Below, piece after piece: positions 47,196-56,024 of a stretch of 64,000 nt of DNA; positions within the stretch are counted from its first letter, which is position 1; each line of letters opens with the position of its first letter. Under the pieces are notes generated by a model, which saw only the letters and a program-made list of their open reading frames with translations, was not told where the DNA came from and made no database searches. Source of the DNA: Tsukamurella ocularis (lineage in GTDB: Bacteria; Actinomycetota; Actinomycetes; Mycobacteriales; Mycobacteriaceae); NCBI RefSeq assembly GCF_024807615.1, contig NZ_JANUCJ010000002.1, positions 62,001-126,000 on the forward strand, in the 5' to 3' direction. The translations under genes and the position numbers were made by a program.

Positions 47196-48796
47196 CGCTG
47201 TTCGCACCACTGCAGTATCGCGGTTGCAACATCTGCGCGCACATCGGGGTGATATCCGGGGTGGTCGCCGGCGCTCGGCCGGATGGCGCGGACGGTGCCC
47301 GCGCCGCCGCGGCGGGCGAGGTCGAGCAGGCGGCGGAGTCCCTCGGGGCCGCGTTGGGAGTCGAACCACGCGGCGTCGGGCGGCGCGAGGACGAGGATCG
47401 CATCGGTCCCCTCCGTAACGACTGGCCGCAGCAGGACCTCGGGGACCTGCGTGACCCCGCGTTGGCCGAGCAGACGCCAGGCGGCGTAGGGCAGCCGGGC
47501 TCGCAGCACCTCCTTCACTCGGCCGCGGGGGCTGCGCGCGAAGGCGGGATCCGTCCGCGGCACGCCCAGGTCCTGCACGGGCGCAGTCGCGATCTGCGGC
47601 TTGAGTCGCCATGAGTAGAGCACCGTGTTCACCAGGACCGTCGTCTGAGCCGCTTCCGCGCGGGCGGCGTGCGCGGCGTACCAGGAGCCCGAGCACACCC
47701 CGGCCGTGAGCAGGGGGCTGTCGAGCGAACTGGCCGCCGCGGCGGCGTCGTCCACACCGGTCGGGGGGAACAGCGCGACGGCCTCGCCAGGCCCGACGGT
47801 GCCCGCTTCGCCGGTGCCGCGCCGGTCGAAACGCAGCGTCGCGGCGCCGGCGCTAGCGGCGTCCCGGGCCAGCTGTACCCACGCGCGGTTCGGGCCGTGT
47901 CGCGTGTCGTTGGCGGTCGCACAGAGCAGCACCGAGCGCCGGGCGGCGCTCCCCGCCGGGACCGTGCGGATCGCCGCGGCGCCACCGATGTCCTCGATCC
48001 GCTCTTCGACCCCGTCGAAACGGGCACTCGTCCGCAGTTCGGGGGCGACCAGCACGGGCGCGGCGTCGGGGAGGGCGGCGCCCAGCCACGCGGCGATGTC
48101 CGCGACCGCCGCGTCGGGGATGCGGACCAGGTGCGCGCTTGGTTCGACGAACTCCGGCATCCCGTCGACGGCGATCCGGTCGGCGTCGTCGGGGCCGACG
48201 GGTGCCACGCCAGGGCGCGCCGCGATCAGGATGCGCGGCGCGGCCAGAGCGTCGGCCGGCAGCGTCGCGATCCGCGCGACCGCCGTGGCGTGCACGTCGA
48301 GGCCGATCCACGTCTCCGGTCCAGCACCGATGGCGATCCTGGCGAGCGTCCCCTGTGCACGGGCAAAGGGCCTGCCGCCGATCGGGTCCCACAGCACCGC
48401 GGCGGGCGGGGCGAGGCCGGCGGCCCCCGCGATGGCTGTGCCGGCCCGGAGCGCCACCACCGCGGGGGCGCCTGTCCCGAGCCCGCGCAGGTACGCGTCC
48501 GCATGTCGCACGGAGGCGATCCAGCCCTCGGCAGCGTCGGGCAGGCCCGCAGAGCCGGCGGAGTCGCCCGTGCCGAGATAGTCGAAGCGGAGTACTGCGA
48601 GGCCGTCCGCGGCGAGCGTCGCGGCGAGCCGGCGCAGTCCACGCAGCGCGTCGTACTGCTCCTTCGCCAGCGGCGGCACGAGCAGAACGGCGCCGCGTAC
48701 CCGGCGCGACGAGGGCAGGTGGAGCGCGCCGTACAGCGGCGCGTCGGCGGGGCCGAAGTACGTCCGCAGCTCCAAGGGGGCGTCAGTCGAGGGCAT
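47192..48796 (-). CDS. Tandem alpha/beta-hydrolase-like protein (possible acyltransferase)
   Basis: 534 aa, two hydrolase-like halves. Half 1 (about 1-240): VLLVPPLAKEQYDALR, RFDYLGTGDSAGS, and at the nucleophile elbow VALRAGTAIAG, with Arg117 where Ser is expected. Half 2 (about 245-534): RFDRRGTGEAG, and at the elbow AGVCSGSWYA a G-x-C-x-G box with Cys368; candidate Asp near 473 and His near 512-516. This resembles the hydrolases found with exosortase/exopolysaccharide clusters. A Cys nucleophile is typical of acyl transfer (as in PHA synthases), so half 2 might accept an acyl or aminoacyl group. Function inferred only. Overlaps the next gene by 14 bp. Confidence 0.8.
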   Translation of the reverse strand: MPSTDAPLELRTYFGPADAPLYGALHLPSSRRVRGAVLLVPPLAKEQYDALRGLRRLAATLAADGLAVLRFDYLGTGDSAGSAGLPDAAEGWIASVRHADAYLRGLGTGAPAVVALRAGTAIAGAAGLAPPAAVLWDPIGGRPFARAQGTLARIAIGAGPETWIGLDVHATAVARIATLPADALAAPRILIAARPGVAPVGPDDADRIAVDGMPEFVEPSAHLVRIPDAAVADIAAWLGAALPDAAPVLVAPELRTSARFDGVEERIEDIGGAAAIRTVPAGSAARRSVLLCATANDTRHGPNRAWVQLARDAASAGAATLRFDRRGTGEAGTVGPGEAVALFPPTGVDDAAAAASSLDSPLLTAGVCSGSWYAAHAARAEAAQTTVLVNTVLYSWRLKPQIATAPVQDLGVPRTDPAFARSPRGRVKEVLRARLPYAAWRLLGQRGVTQVPEVLLRPVVTEGTDAILVLAPPDAAWFDSQRGPEGLRRLLDLARRGGAGTVRAIRPSAGDHPGYHPDVRADVATAILQWCEQR

Positions 48797-49778
48797 CGAG
48801 GATCTCCCTCGCCCGGTCCTTGTACGTGTTCGCCCCCAGAGTGATCGCGGCGTGCCCGGCGGCGGCGATCCTCGCCGCGGCGGTCGGGTCCGCCCGCACT
48901 CGCGCGACGATGTCGTCGATCTCGGCCGGGTCGTCGTACAACAACGCCTCGCGGCCGTCGGCGAGCAACTCTGCGTGCTCGGCGGTCCGCGGGCCCACGA
49001 AGAGTCCGCCCGCTGCGGGCACTTCGAAGGTGCGGCAGGTGTGCGTGTCGCGGTTGTCGGAGTTCAGCAGAACCAGGTTGGCGTCGATCGCACCGATCGC
49101 CGCAGCCAGCGCCGTGCCGTACTGCGGGCCGCGCACCGTCGCCCGGCTGCGCAGGACGGCGGGCCTGCGGCGCCAGCCCGGACCGGCGAGGTAGAAGTCC
49201 GGGCCGAGCCGGGTGGCGAGGTCGGTGACGAGGTCGGTGCGGTCCGGGCGGGCGTTGCCGACGAAGCCGGCGACGTACCGTCGGGCCGAGCGCGGCGCGA
49301 CGGGGCGGTGCCAGTCGGGGTCGTAGGCGCTGCGCACGAGGATCGCGCGTTGCGCCCCGCGGGCGAGCAACTCGGGCACGTTGTGCGCCTTGGTCGTGAC
49401 GATCGCGTCCCAACCGGGCTCCGCGGCGAGGTACTCGGCGGTGGTGTTGGCGGGGTTGGCGACGTCGTCGGCGCTGTAGTGCACGTGCCGGCCCGCAGAT
49501 AGGTTCAGCAGGCGTTCCTGGTCCAGGTGCACGGAGGTGTAGCAGAACAGGAGGTCGGCGACCGGCTGGGTCTCCAGGCGCCGGTGCACGGCCTCGACGG
49601 TGCGGGGCGCTCGCCGCCCGGTGCCTTTGGCGTACCACCACGCCGCGCCACCGCGGCGGGGGAGCGTGACCGCGGTGGTGTCGACGACGGTCACCTCGTG
49701 GCCCGCCCGACGGAAGCCCTCGGCCAGAGAGCGGGCGTTGCTGCCGTACCAGTCGTCGCCGGCGAAGAGGATCCTCAC
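48783..49778 (-). CDS. CgeB-type glycosyltransferase
   Basis: 331 aa. N-terminal GT-B half RILFAGDDWYGSNARSLAEGFRRAGHEV, DLLFCYTSVHLDQERL, HYSADDVANP; C-terminal half with the donor-binding pattern TFEVPAAGGLFVGPRTAEHAELLADGREALLYDDPAEI typical of CgeB/DUF3880-type spore-coat or surface-glycan transferases. Cytoplasmic; transfers a sugar to the growing lipid-linked glycan. Start GTG 49778 overlaps the flippase stop (GTGA). Confidence 0.87.
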   Translation of the reverse strand: MRILFAGDDWYGSNARSLAEGFRRAGHEVTVVDTTAVTLPRRGGAAWWYAKGTGRRAPRTVEAVHRRLETQPVADLLFCYTSVHLDQERLLNLSAGRHVHYSADDVANPANTTAEYLAAEPGWDAIVTTKAHNVPELLARGAQRAILVRSAYDPDWHRPVAPRSARRYVAGFVGNARPDRTDLVTDLATRLGPDFYLAGPGWRRRPAVLRSRATVRGPQYGTALAAAIGAIDANLVLLNSDNRDTHTCRTFEVPAAGGLFVGPRTAEHAELLADGREALLYDDPAEIDDIVARVRADPTAAARIAAAGHAAITLGANTYKDRAREILDALD

Positions 49779-51022
49779 GAGGCAGTCCCACCGGCCGGTG
49801 CCGAGACCGCCGCGGCTTCGAGGCGACGGGCGCGCAGGACCGAGAAGGCCGCCGCTGCGGTCTGGGCGGCGACGATCCCGGCCACGACGGTGAGCGGGTC
49901 GTGCGTGCGCAGCGCGATCACGAGGGTCGCACCAATCACCGCGGCCCCCACCGCCCCGGTCAGTAGCACCCCGCGCGCGTCGCCCAGCACGGGCAGGACG
50001 GCGGTCGCGATGAACGAGGCGACGGCCAGGCCGGGGAGGGCCCACGCCTGCACCTGCAGCAGGGGGACGGCGCCGTCGAACTCCTCCCCGAAGATCGCCG
50101 GGAGGAGCCAGGGGGCCAGTGCCGTAGCGGCTGCGGCGAGTGCGGCCCCGCCGGACGCGACCACGAGGACGCCTCGGCGCGCGGTCGTCCAGAAGGCGTC
50201 GCCGTCCCTCCGGGCGAGCCGGGGGAGCAGGCTGACCCCGACGGCGTCGAGCAGTGAGCCGGCCGCCTGCACCGGACGATCGCTTGCGCTGAACAGGCCT
50301 AGCGCAGGTGGTGGCAGCGCCGGCGCGAAGACCGTGGCGGCGCCCGGGCCGTACGAGGAGGACAGCAGTCGCGCTGCGAACACCGGGGCCCCCGTCCGGA
50401 GGAGGTCGCGCGGCGGGCCGGGCCATGAGGGCCGGCCGTGCTCCCGCAGGGTGCGGGCCCAGGACCACCCGACCGCGACGAGGTTCCCGGCCAGCAGGCA
50501 GCCCATCGCCGCCTCCGGCGTCCGAACCTGCGGGAGCAGCGCGATCAGCAGTGCCAGGTACGCGACCCGACCCGCGGTCTGCTGGGCCACGACGGCGCCG
50601 AACCGGCCGGTGCCGAGGAGCACCCAGTCGTCGCCGCAGGCGCTCACCGACCCCACGACGAGGCCCAGGGCTCCCATCTCCACGGCGCGGGGCACCGGCA
50701 GCGCCGCCGCCAGCGCGAACAGTGCGGTGAACGCCGCGAGGGCCGCGGCGCGGAGCCCCGCGTAGTCGCCCCGTAGTCGCGCCAGCCCCGGCTTCGCCGC
50801 GCGAGCGGCGACGAAGGCCGCGATGCCCAGGTCGGTGCAGAGGGCGCCGAGGAAGTACGTCGACATCGCGATCGCGAGCAGGCCCATCCCGGCGGGGCCG
50901 AGCAGCCGCGCGCACAGCGGGATCGTGATGAGGGTGATCGCATATTGGCCGTACCGCCCTGCCGAGACCAGGACCACGTCCCGGAGCACCCCCGCGGAGC
51001 CGCGGAGTCGCCCTGAGCTCAT
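49775..51022 (-). CDS. Polysaccharide flippase (Wzx/MOP-type)
   Basis: 415 aa with about 12-14 hydrophobic segments. DVVLVSAGRYGQYAITLITIPLCARLLGPAGMGLLAIAMS is the typical start of polysaccharide transport proteins (MOP superfamily), and ALGLFSASDRPVQAAGSLLDAVGVSLLPRLAR the central motif. Moves an undecaprenyl- or decaprenyl-linked oligosaccharide to the outer face of the membrane. ATGA overlap with the upstream transferase gene. Confidence 0.87.
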   Translation of the reverse strand: MSSGRLRGSAGVLRDVVLVSAGRYGQYAITLITIPLCARLLGPAGMGLLAIAMSTYFLGALCTDLGIAAFVAARAAKPGLARLRGDYAGLRAAALAAFTALFALAAALPVPRAVEMGALGLVVGSVSACGDDWVLLGTGRFGAVVAQQTAGRVAYLALLIALLPQVRTPEAAMGCLLAGNLVAVGWSWARTLREHGRPSWPGPPRDLLRTGAPVFAARLLSSSYGPGAATVFAPALPPPALGLFSASDRPVQAAGSLLDAVGVSLLPRLARRDGDAFWTTARRGVLVVASGGAALAAAATALAPWLLPAIFGEEFDGAVPLLQVQAWALPGLAVASFIATAVLPVLGDARGVLLTGAVGAAVIGATLVIALRTHDPLTVVAGIVAAQTAAAAFSVLRARRLEAAAVSAPAGGTAS

Positions 51023-52158
51023 CGGACGTCCCGGGCCACCCGCGCCAGCAGGGAGTCCGCGATCGCCGCGGAGGTCTTGAGATCGAGATCGCGGCTGCGG
51101 TCGCGCGCCGCCGCAGCGAGCTGCTCGCGCAGCTCCCAGTCAGCGATGAGCGCATCCAACGCGACGGCCAACTGGTCGGGGCGGCGCGGCGGCACCAGCA
51201 CTCCGGTCTGCCCGTCGACGATGAGCTCGGTCGGCCCGCCCGCGCGGGCGGCGACGACGACCCGGCCCGCGGCCATCGCCTCGGCCACGACCTGCCCGAA
51301 CGGTTCGGTGAGCCGGGAGTAGTGCACCACCACGTCGGCGTCCGCCGCCTCGGCGAGCGGATCCGCGACATGCCCGGTGAAGGTCACCCGGTGCGCGACG
51401 CCCAGGCGCTCGGCGAGTTCCTCGAGTTCGGCGAGATACCGATCATCGCCGTCGAAGTGGGCGCCGCCGACGAACCGTACCTCGGGCTGGGCTTCCATCT
51501 GGGCGAGCGCCCGCAGCAGCAGGTCCTGACCTTTCCACGGGGTGATCCGGCCGATCATGGCGATCTTCACGCTCTTCGGGGCGCGCTGGGGCGCCGCGGC
51601 GGGGACCGTGCTCAGGTCGACGCCGGGGTGGCACACCGCGGTCGGGCTGCCGCCGGTCGAGATGGTGCGCAGCGTCCCGCGCGAGTTGGCGAGGTAGCCG
51701 GACGCGGCGACCCGACCGAGCAGACGCAGGGGGAAGCGCTTGCGCCCGAAGTACTCCGCGCTCAGCCGATCGTGCACCTGCCACACCAGCGGGATGCCCG
51801 TGCGGCGGGAGGCCACCGCCCCGACCAACAGCGATTTCGTCGATTCGGCGACCACGACATCGGCGTCGGCGGCGAGCAGCATCGGGGCGAGCCGTCTGCC
51901 CGCGCGGTAGAGGCCGACCGCTGCGCGCACCACACCCAGCGGCCCCGCGTCCCGCCGCACCGCAGGCGGGCTGCCCGGGACGACGGTGACCGGCACGTCA
52001 GCTGCGCTGAGCACATCGGTCAGGGGACCGGGAGCGAGCAGCATCACCGAGGCGGGGACGCCGCGGTGGCGCAGCGCTCCGGCGAGGCGGGCGAAGGCCA
52101 GCTCCGCGCCCGACGGCGCGGCGGTGTGCCCGAGGAAAACGGGCCGGGGCGCGCTCAT
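51019..52158 (-). CDS. Glycosyltransferase family 4
   Basis: 379 aa GT-B. N-terminal FLGHTAAPSGAELAFARLAGALRHRG; C-terminal donor site IAMIGRITPWKGQDLLLRAL and the E-x7-E motif EPFGQVVAEAMAAGRVVVAARAGGPTELI near residue 290-320. Retaining transferase acting on the glycan of this locus. Start ATG 52158 overlaps the upstream stop (ATGA); a longer frame from 52236 lies inside the upstream gene. Confidence 0.9.
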   Translation of the reverse strand: MSAPRPVFLGHTAAPSGAELAFARLAGALRHRGVPASVMLLAPGPLTDVLSAADVPVTVVPGSPPAVRRDAGPLGVVRAAVGLYRAGRRLAPMLLAADADVVVAESTKSLLVGAVASRRTGIPLVWQVHDRLSAEYFGRKRFPLRLLGRVAASGYLANSRGTLRTISTGGSPTAVCHPGVDLSTVPAAAPQRAPKSVKIAMIGRITPWKGQDLLLRALAQMEAQPEVRFVGGAHFDGDDRYLAELEELAERLGVAHRVTFTGHVADPLAEAADADVVVHYSRLTEPFGQVVAEAMAAGRVVVAARAGGPTELIVDGQTGVLVPPRRPDQLAVALDALIADWELREQLAAAARDRSRDLDLKTSAAIADSLLARVARDVR

Positions 52159-53219
52159 GCGGCGACTGCTCGGTAGAGCGCCGCGTGCTGTGCGGCAGCG
52201 GCGTCCCAGGTGAAGCGCTCGGCGTGGGCCCGACATGCTTCCGCAGATGGTCGGAGACCGTCGAGCCCCGAGGCCAGACGGTCCGCGAGGGCCTCGGCGT
52301 CACCCGCGGGCACGACGAGATCGGGGGCGAGATCGCGAACCGCGTCGGGCAACCCCCCGACGTCGGTGACGACCGGGGCGCGTCCCGAGGCGAGGGATTC
52401 GAGGGCGACGAGCCCGAAACCTTCCCACGCCAGGGACGGAACCGCCGTCAGGGTGGCGGCGGCGTACCTGCGCGCGAGGTCGGCGTCGTCGATCGTTCCC
52501 ACGAAGGTCACAGTATCGGTGATCCCCAGTTCCGCCGCGCGTTGGCGCAGAAGGCCATGCTCTGAGCCGTCGCCCACCACGTCGAGCCGGGCGTCGGGAT
52601 GTCGCGCCGTCACCGCCGGCCACGCCCGCAGCAGCACGTTGATACCCATGCGGCGCTCGAGCCGCCGGACGCAGAGCACGCGCGGCGGACCGTCGGGGGC
52701 GGGGGCCGCTGCGAACCGGGCGAGATCGACGCCGGGTGGGATCACGGTGATCGCTCCGCGGTCCGCTCCGTACCGCTCGACAAGTACGTCGGCGAAGGAC
52801 TGGGAGAGCACCACGAAGTGGTCGCTGTCGCGGTACCGGGTGCGCTCGACGAGCGCCTTGACCGCTACGGCAGCGCGGCCCTCACCTGCGGTGGCGCTCT
52901 CCTGCGCCCACGGACCGTGGAAGTGCGTGACGAGCGCGGCCCCGCGGGGCGCGGGGCCGAACAGCGCGAAGTGCCGGTCGAGGACAGCGGTGTCCACGGG
53001 CGCGGGGCGGCGGGACGCCCGGACCCGGGCCGCGGTCGATCCCGCGTCGGGTCCCCACGTCGAGCCGCCCGACTCCGGGTCGCCGAAGGCCGCGGCGGTG
53101 GCGGCGACGTCGGTGCGCCGGCGCAGTGCCGCGAACAGGTCCGCGAAGTAGCGGGGGAGACCGCCGGGCGCGGTACCCGGCCAGGTGGTGCCGGTGAGGT
53201 GGACGGGGACCGCGGTCAC
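52155..53219 (-). CDS. Glycosyltransferase family 4
   Basis: 354 aa GT-B. N-terminus PVHLTGTTWPGTAPGGLPRYFADLFAALRRR has the Gly-rich acceptor loop, then VIPPGVDLARFAAAP and donor-site VRRLERRMGINVLLRAWPAV, E-x7-E motif EGFGLVALESLASGRAPVVTDVGGLPDAV near 285-310. Start GTG 53219 overlaps the stop of the amino acid:carrier protein ligase (GTGA), tying glycan assembly directly to amino acid activation. Confidence 0.9.
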   Translation of the reverse strand: MTAVPVHLTGTTWPGTAPGGLPRYFADLFAALRRRTDVAATAAAFGDPESGGSTWGPDAGSTAARVRASRRPAPVDTAVLDRHFALFGPAPRGAALVTHFHGPWAQESATAGEGRAAVAVKALVERTRYRDSDHFVVLSQSFADVLVERYGADRGAITVIPPGVDLARFAAAPAPDGPPRVLCVRRLERRMGINVLLRAWPAVTARHPDARLDVVGDGSEHGLLRQRAAELGITDTVTFVGTIDDADLARRYAAATLTAVPSLAWEGFGLVALESLASGRAPVVTDVGGLPDAVRDLAPDLVVPAGDAEALADRLASGLDGLRPSAEACRAHAERFTWDAAAAQHAALYRAVAA

Positions 53220-54169
53220 AGCTGGGCGGAGACGGAACCGGGCCACGTCGCGCGGTCGAGGCCGTGCCGGGCGAGCAGAGCGAGGGCGATCCGCTCGATG
53301 CCGAAGCCGAGGCAGGCGCTGTGGGCGGGCGCGCCGTCCACGGTGGTGATGTCGAAGTGCACCCCGAAATGATCGCGGTGGTAATTGCTGGATGCGACGG
53401 CGACCCCCGGAACGTCCTCGCCATAGATGGGCACCAGGAGCTCGGTCTTGAGGTTCTCCGCCGACTGGTTGGCCGCGAGCATGCGGCCGGCGCGGCCGAA
53501 GAAGGGATCGGTCGCAGGGCTCTGCCGGACGGCCAGGCCGAGGTCGCCGAGGAGGTCGGCGGCGCGTGCCACCCACGTGTCGCGATGGGCGACCGCCGCG
53601 CGGTCCGAGCCGACGCGGACGATCTCGCGCATGCGGAAGGACTGCATTCGGGCGGGATCGGCGGATGGCTCGCGCCGGAAGCAGTGGCCGGAGACGTCGA
53701 TCCAGGCGCCGTCGCGGGGGAGCTGCCCGCTCAGGACGGGATACACCGAATGACACGCCGACGGGACGAGCGCGACGTCGCTGGCGCGGAAGTGGCCGCC
53801 CCAGTCGTGGCCCGCGTCACGGCCCACGAGCAGCAGACGGTGCTCGGCGTCGCCGCCGGTGTAGGTGGAGACCGCGGCCGCGAGCTGCGGGAACGACACG
53901 ATGTAGTCGGTGCGGTCGAGGTACTCACGCGGCATCACAGGCGGGAAGGACAGCACCGTGGCGGCGCCGCCGTGCACGTCGCGCACCGTGACGCCGATCA
54001 GCGCGTCGATCGCGGCGGTGAGCTCGGCGAACGCCGCGCCCTGGCCGTACACGCCGTCGACGCCCGAGGGGATCAGGAGCCCCGCGTCGAAGAGGGACGC
54101 GCGGAATTCCTGCTGACGCGCGTGCAGGTCAGTAAAGTCGATCGCACGGGCTGCTGCGGCCTGCGTCAT
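53216..54169 (-). CDS. Amino acid:[carrier protein] ligase (SerRS-like)
   Basis: 317 aa. A class II aminoacyl-tRNA synthetase catalytic core without a tRNA-binding arm: motif 2 HCFRREPSADPARMQSFRMREIV (162-184) and motif 3 CLGFGIERIALALL (286-299). Cys139, Glu167 and Cys286 fit the zinc site of atypical seryl-tRNA synthetases and of the Bradyrhizobium amino acid:[carrier protein] ligases, which adenylate glycine or alanine and load it on the phosphopantetheine of a small carrier protein. A matching carrier protein gene is divergent, 139 bp away. Start ATG 54169 chosen (MTQAAAARAIDF); ATG 54184 is possible. First gene of the leftward glycan operon. Confidence 0.9.
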   Translation of the reverse strand: MTQAAAARAIDFTDLHARQQEFRASLFDAGLLIPSGVDGVYGQGAAFAELTAAIDALIGVTVRDVHGGAATVLSFPPVMPREYLDRTDYIVSFPQLAAAVSTYTGGDAEHRLLLVGRDAGHDWGGHFRASDVALVPSACHSVYPVLSGQLPRDGAWIDVSGHCFRREPSADPARMQSFRMREIVRVGSDRAAVAHRDTWVARAADLLGDLGLAVRQSPATDPFFGRAGRMLAANQSAENLKTELLVPIYGEDVPGVAVASSNYHRDHFGVHFDITTVDGAPAHSACLGFGIERIALALLARHGLDRATWPGSVSAQL

Positions 54170-54183
54170 CGGTCTCTTCTCCA

Positions 54184-54226
54184 TGGCTGGAACCGTTGTC
54201 ACTGCAACATGTTACCAGGCTAGGGT
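54184..54226. promoter_or_regulatory. Divergent promoter region of the aminoacyl-carrier/glycan operons
   Basis: Rightward elements TTGTCA (54196-54201) and TAGGGT (54221-54226) are 19 bp apart. A palindrome AACATGTT (54206-54213) lies between them and could be a shared operator. The leftward promoter must overlap this region, but I cannot place it with confidence. Confidence 0.4.
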
Positions 54227-54308
54227 GTATGGCGGCGGCGCGAGAGTCGCGACTGCAAAGGGATTCGCTGCGGTGTTGTGCCGGGGTGCGACGCTGGTGG
54301 GAGGTGCG

Positions 54309-54545
54309 GTGGACGAGGCGATTCGCTCGATCGTGGAGCGTCATGGCCGGTTGACCAGGCCGGCAGCGGAAATTGCGGGTGGTGACGATCTCTTTGCGCT
54401 CGGTCTCACGTCCCACGCGGCCGTGAACGTCATGCTGGCTATCGAAGATCGATTCGCGGTGGAGTTCCCAGACTCCCTCATGAGCAAGAACACATTCAGC
54501 ACCTTGGATTCGATCGCGGCGATGGTCCGCGCTCTCGTCGGCTGA
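54309..54545 (+). CDS. Aminoacyl carrier protein
   Basis: 78 aa acidic four-helix carrier protein. DDLFALGLTSHAAVNVMLAIEDRFAVEFPDSLM contains Ser35, the phosphopantetheine site, in GLTS instead of the fatty-acid GxDS; this variant and the following AVNVMLAIE stretch match the carriers served by amino acid:[carrier protein] ligases. Start GTG 54309 has GGGAGG 5 nt before it; the frame extends to 54183 but the extra 42 residues do not belong to the carrier fold. Followed 10 bp later by a glycosyltransferase gene. Confidence 0.87.
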   Translation: MDEAIRSIVERHGRLTRPAAEIAGGDDLFALGLTSHAAVNVMLAIEDRFAVEFPDSLMSKNTFSTLDSIAAMVRALVG

Positions 54546-54555
54546 GGAGCCGACG

Positions 54556-55659
54556 ATGCGCATCGCCGTCGTCCATGAGCGGTGGACCGAACAGGGCGGC
54601 TCCGAGAACGTCGCGCGGGCGCTCGTCGACACCTGGCCCGGCAGCCGCCTCCACGTCGCCTTCGCAGATCCGCGCACCGTTCCAGCGGAATTGCGCGACC
54701 GGATCGCCGTCACCGGGCTCGACGCGGTGCACCGCGCCCTCCGTCGCCGCTCCCATGCGCCGCTCATCCCGCTCGCGCCGGCGGCGTGGCGCCGCCACCG
54801 GCCGGATTCCGACGCGGACGCCGTCGTCATCAGTCACCACGCGATGGCGGTCTCTGCAGCGCGATCCTGGCCGGATGCTGCGGTCGTCGCCTACGTGCAC
54901 TCGCCCGCCCGGTGGGCGTGGCTGCCCGAGCTGTGGTCCGGGGAGGCCTTCGGCGGGGTTGGCCGGCTCGCGCTGGCGGCGCTCGCCGCGCGGACCCGTG
55001 CGGTCGAGACGGCCGCCGTGCCGCTCCTCGACGTGGTGGTCGCGAACTCCACCGCTGTGGCGGACCGTATCGAGCGCTGGTGGGGCGTCGCCGCGCAGGT
55101 GGTCGCGCCGCCCGTCGATGTCGCGCGTTTCACTCCCGACGGTGCCGCGACCGGCGACTACTTCCTGGTCGCCGGGCGCCTCGTGCCGTACCGCCGCGTC
55201 GACCTCGCCATCCGCGCCGCCGAGCGCGCCGGGGTGCGGCTCATCGTGGCCGGAGACGGGCGGCACGACGCCGCGCTGCGCCGCATCGCGGGCGACGGGA
55301 CGGACTTCCTGGGCCGGGTCTCGGATGCGGAGATGGTGCGCCTGCAGCGCGACGCGATCGCGACTGTCATGCCCGGCGAGGAGGACTTCGGCATCGTCCC
55401 GGTGGAGGCCATGGCCGCGGGCACCCCGGTGCTGGCCCGCGCCGCGGGTGGCGCGCTGGACACGGTCGTCCCCGGGGTTTCCGGGGTGCTCGTGCCCGAC
55501 GCGCCGGACGAGGTCTTCATCGACGCCCTCGCGGTGGCGATGCGCGATCTGCGCCCCGCCGAGTTCGATCCCGCGGCGCTGCGCGCGCACGCCGAGCGCT
55601 TCTCCGTACCCGCCTTCCAGGAGCAGATGCGGGCCATCGTGGCGGCGGCGGTCCGGTGA
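54556..55659 (+). CDS. Glycosyltransferase family 4 (WbaZ-like)
   Basis: 367 aa GT-B. RIAVVHERWTEQGGSENVARAL at the N-terminus and VVAYVHSPARWAW are typical of WbaZ/RfbU-type mannosyl/rhamnosyl transferases; donor domain FLVAGRLVPYRRVDLAIRAA and E-x7-E motif EDFGIVPVEAMAAGTPVLARAAGGALDTV near 275-305. Lies between the carrier protein and AcpS genes; the GTGA overlap with the latter couples their translation. Confidence 0.9.
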   Translation: MRIAVVHERWTEQGGSENVARALVDTWPGSRLHVAFADPRTVPAELRDRIAVTGLDAVHRALRRRSHAPLIPLAPAAWRRHRPDSDADAVVISHHAMAVSAARSWPDAAVVAYVHSPARWAWLPELWSGEAFGGVGRLALAALAARTRAVETAAVPLLDVVVANSTAVADRIERWWGVAAQVVAPPVDVARFTPDGAATGDYFLVAGRLVPYRRVDLAIRAAERAGVRLIVAGDGRHDAALRRIAGDGTDFLGRVSDAEMVRLQRDAIATVMPGEEDFGIVPVEAMAAGTPVLARAAGGALDTVVPGVSGVLVPDAPDEVFIDALAVAMRDLRPAEFDPAALRAHAERFSVPAFQEQMRAIVAAAVR

Positions 55660-56024
55660 ACCGGGTGGGGATCGACCTCGCCGAGGTGGCCGGCATCGAG
55701 GAGTCGCTGGCCCTCTTCGGGACGAACTTCACCGAGCGGGTCTTCACCCCGGGCGAGCTGACCGCGTGCGCGGGCGATGCGCGGCGCCTCGCCGCGCGCT
55801 GGGCGGGAAAGGAGGCCGCGGTCAAAGCGCTGCGCCTCGGCCCCGACGTGGCGACGCCGCCGCGCGAGATCGAGCTGGTCGACACGCCGCACGGGCCGGA
55901 AGTGCGGCTGCACGGCGGTCTCGCCGCCGCCGCCCGAGAGCAGGGCTGGGTCCGCGCCGATGTCTCGCTCACCCACACGGATCACGTCGCGGCCGCGGTG
56001 GTGGTGGTCGAGCTCGCCTGCTAG
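55656..56024 (+). CDS. AcpS-type 4'-phosphopantetheinyl transferase
   Basis: 122 aa. VGIDLAEVAGIEESLALFGTNFTERVFTPGEL at the N-terminus (Asp near residue 7) and RWAGKEAAVKAL (Glu/Lys near 50) are the metal and CoA binding motifs of holo-ACP synthases. In this setting its likely substrate is the adjacent aminoacyl carrier protein, making the locus self-sufficient; it could also be the cell's general AcpS, but that gene usually sits elsewhere. Start GTG overlaps the upstream stop (GTGA). Confidence 0.88.
   Translation: MNRVGIDLAEVAGIEESLALFGTNFTERVFTPGELTACAGDARRLAARWAGKEAAVKALRLGPDVATPPREIELVDTPHGPEVRLHGGLAAAAREQGWVRADVSLTHTDHVAAAVVVVELAC

Noticed and set aside
54183-54308. 42-residue N-terminal extension of the carrier protein from ATG 54183
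   Set aside because: It overlaps the divergent promoter, has no carrier-fold character and has no SD, while GTG 54309 has GGGAGG in place.
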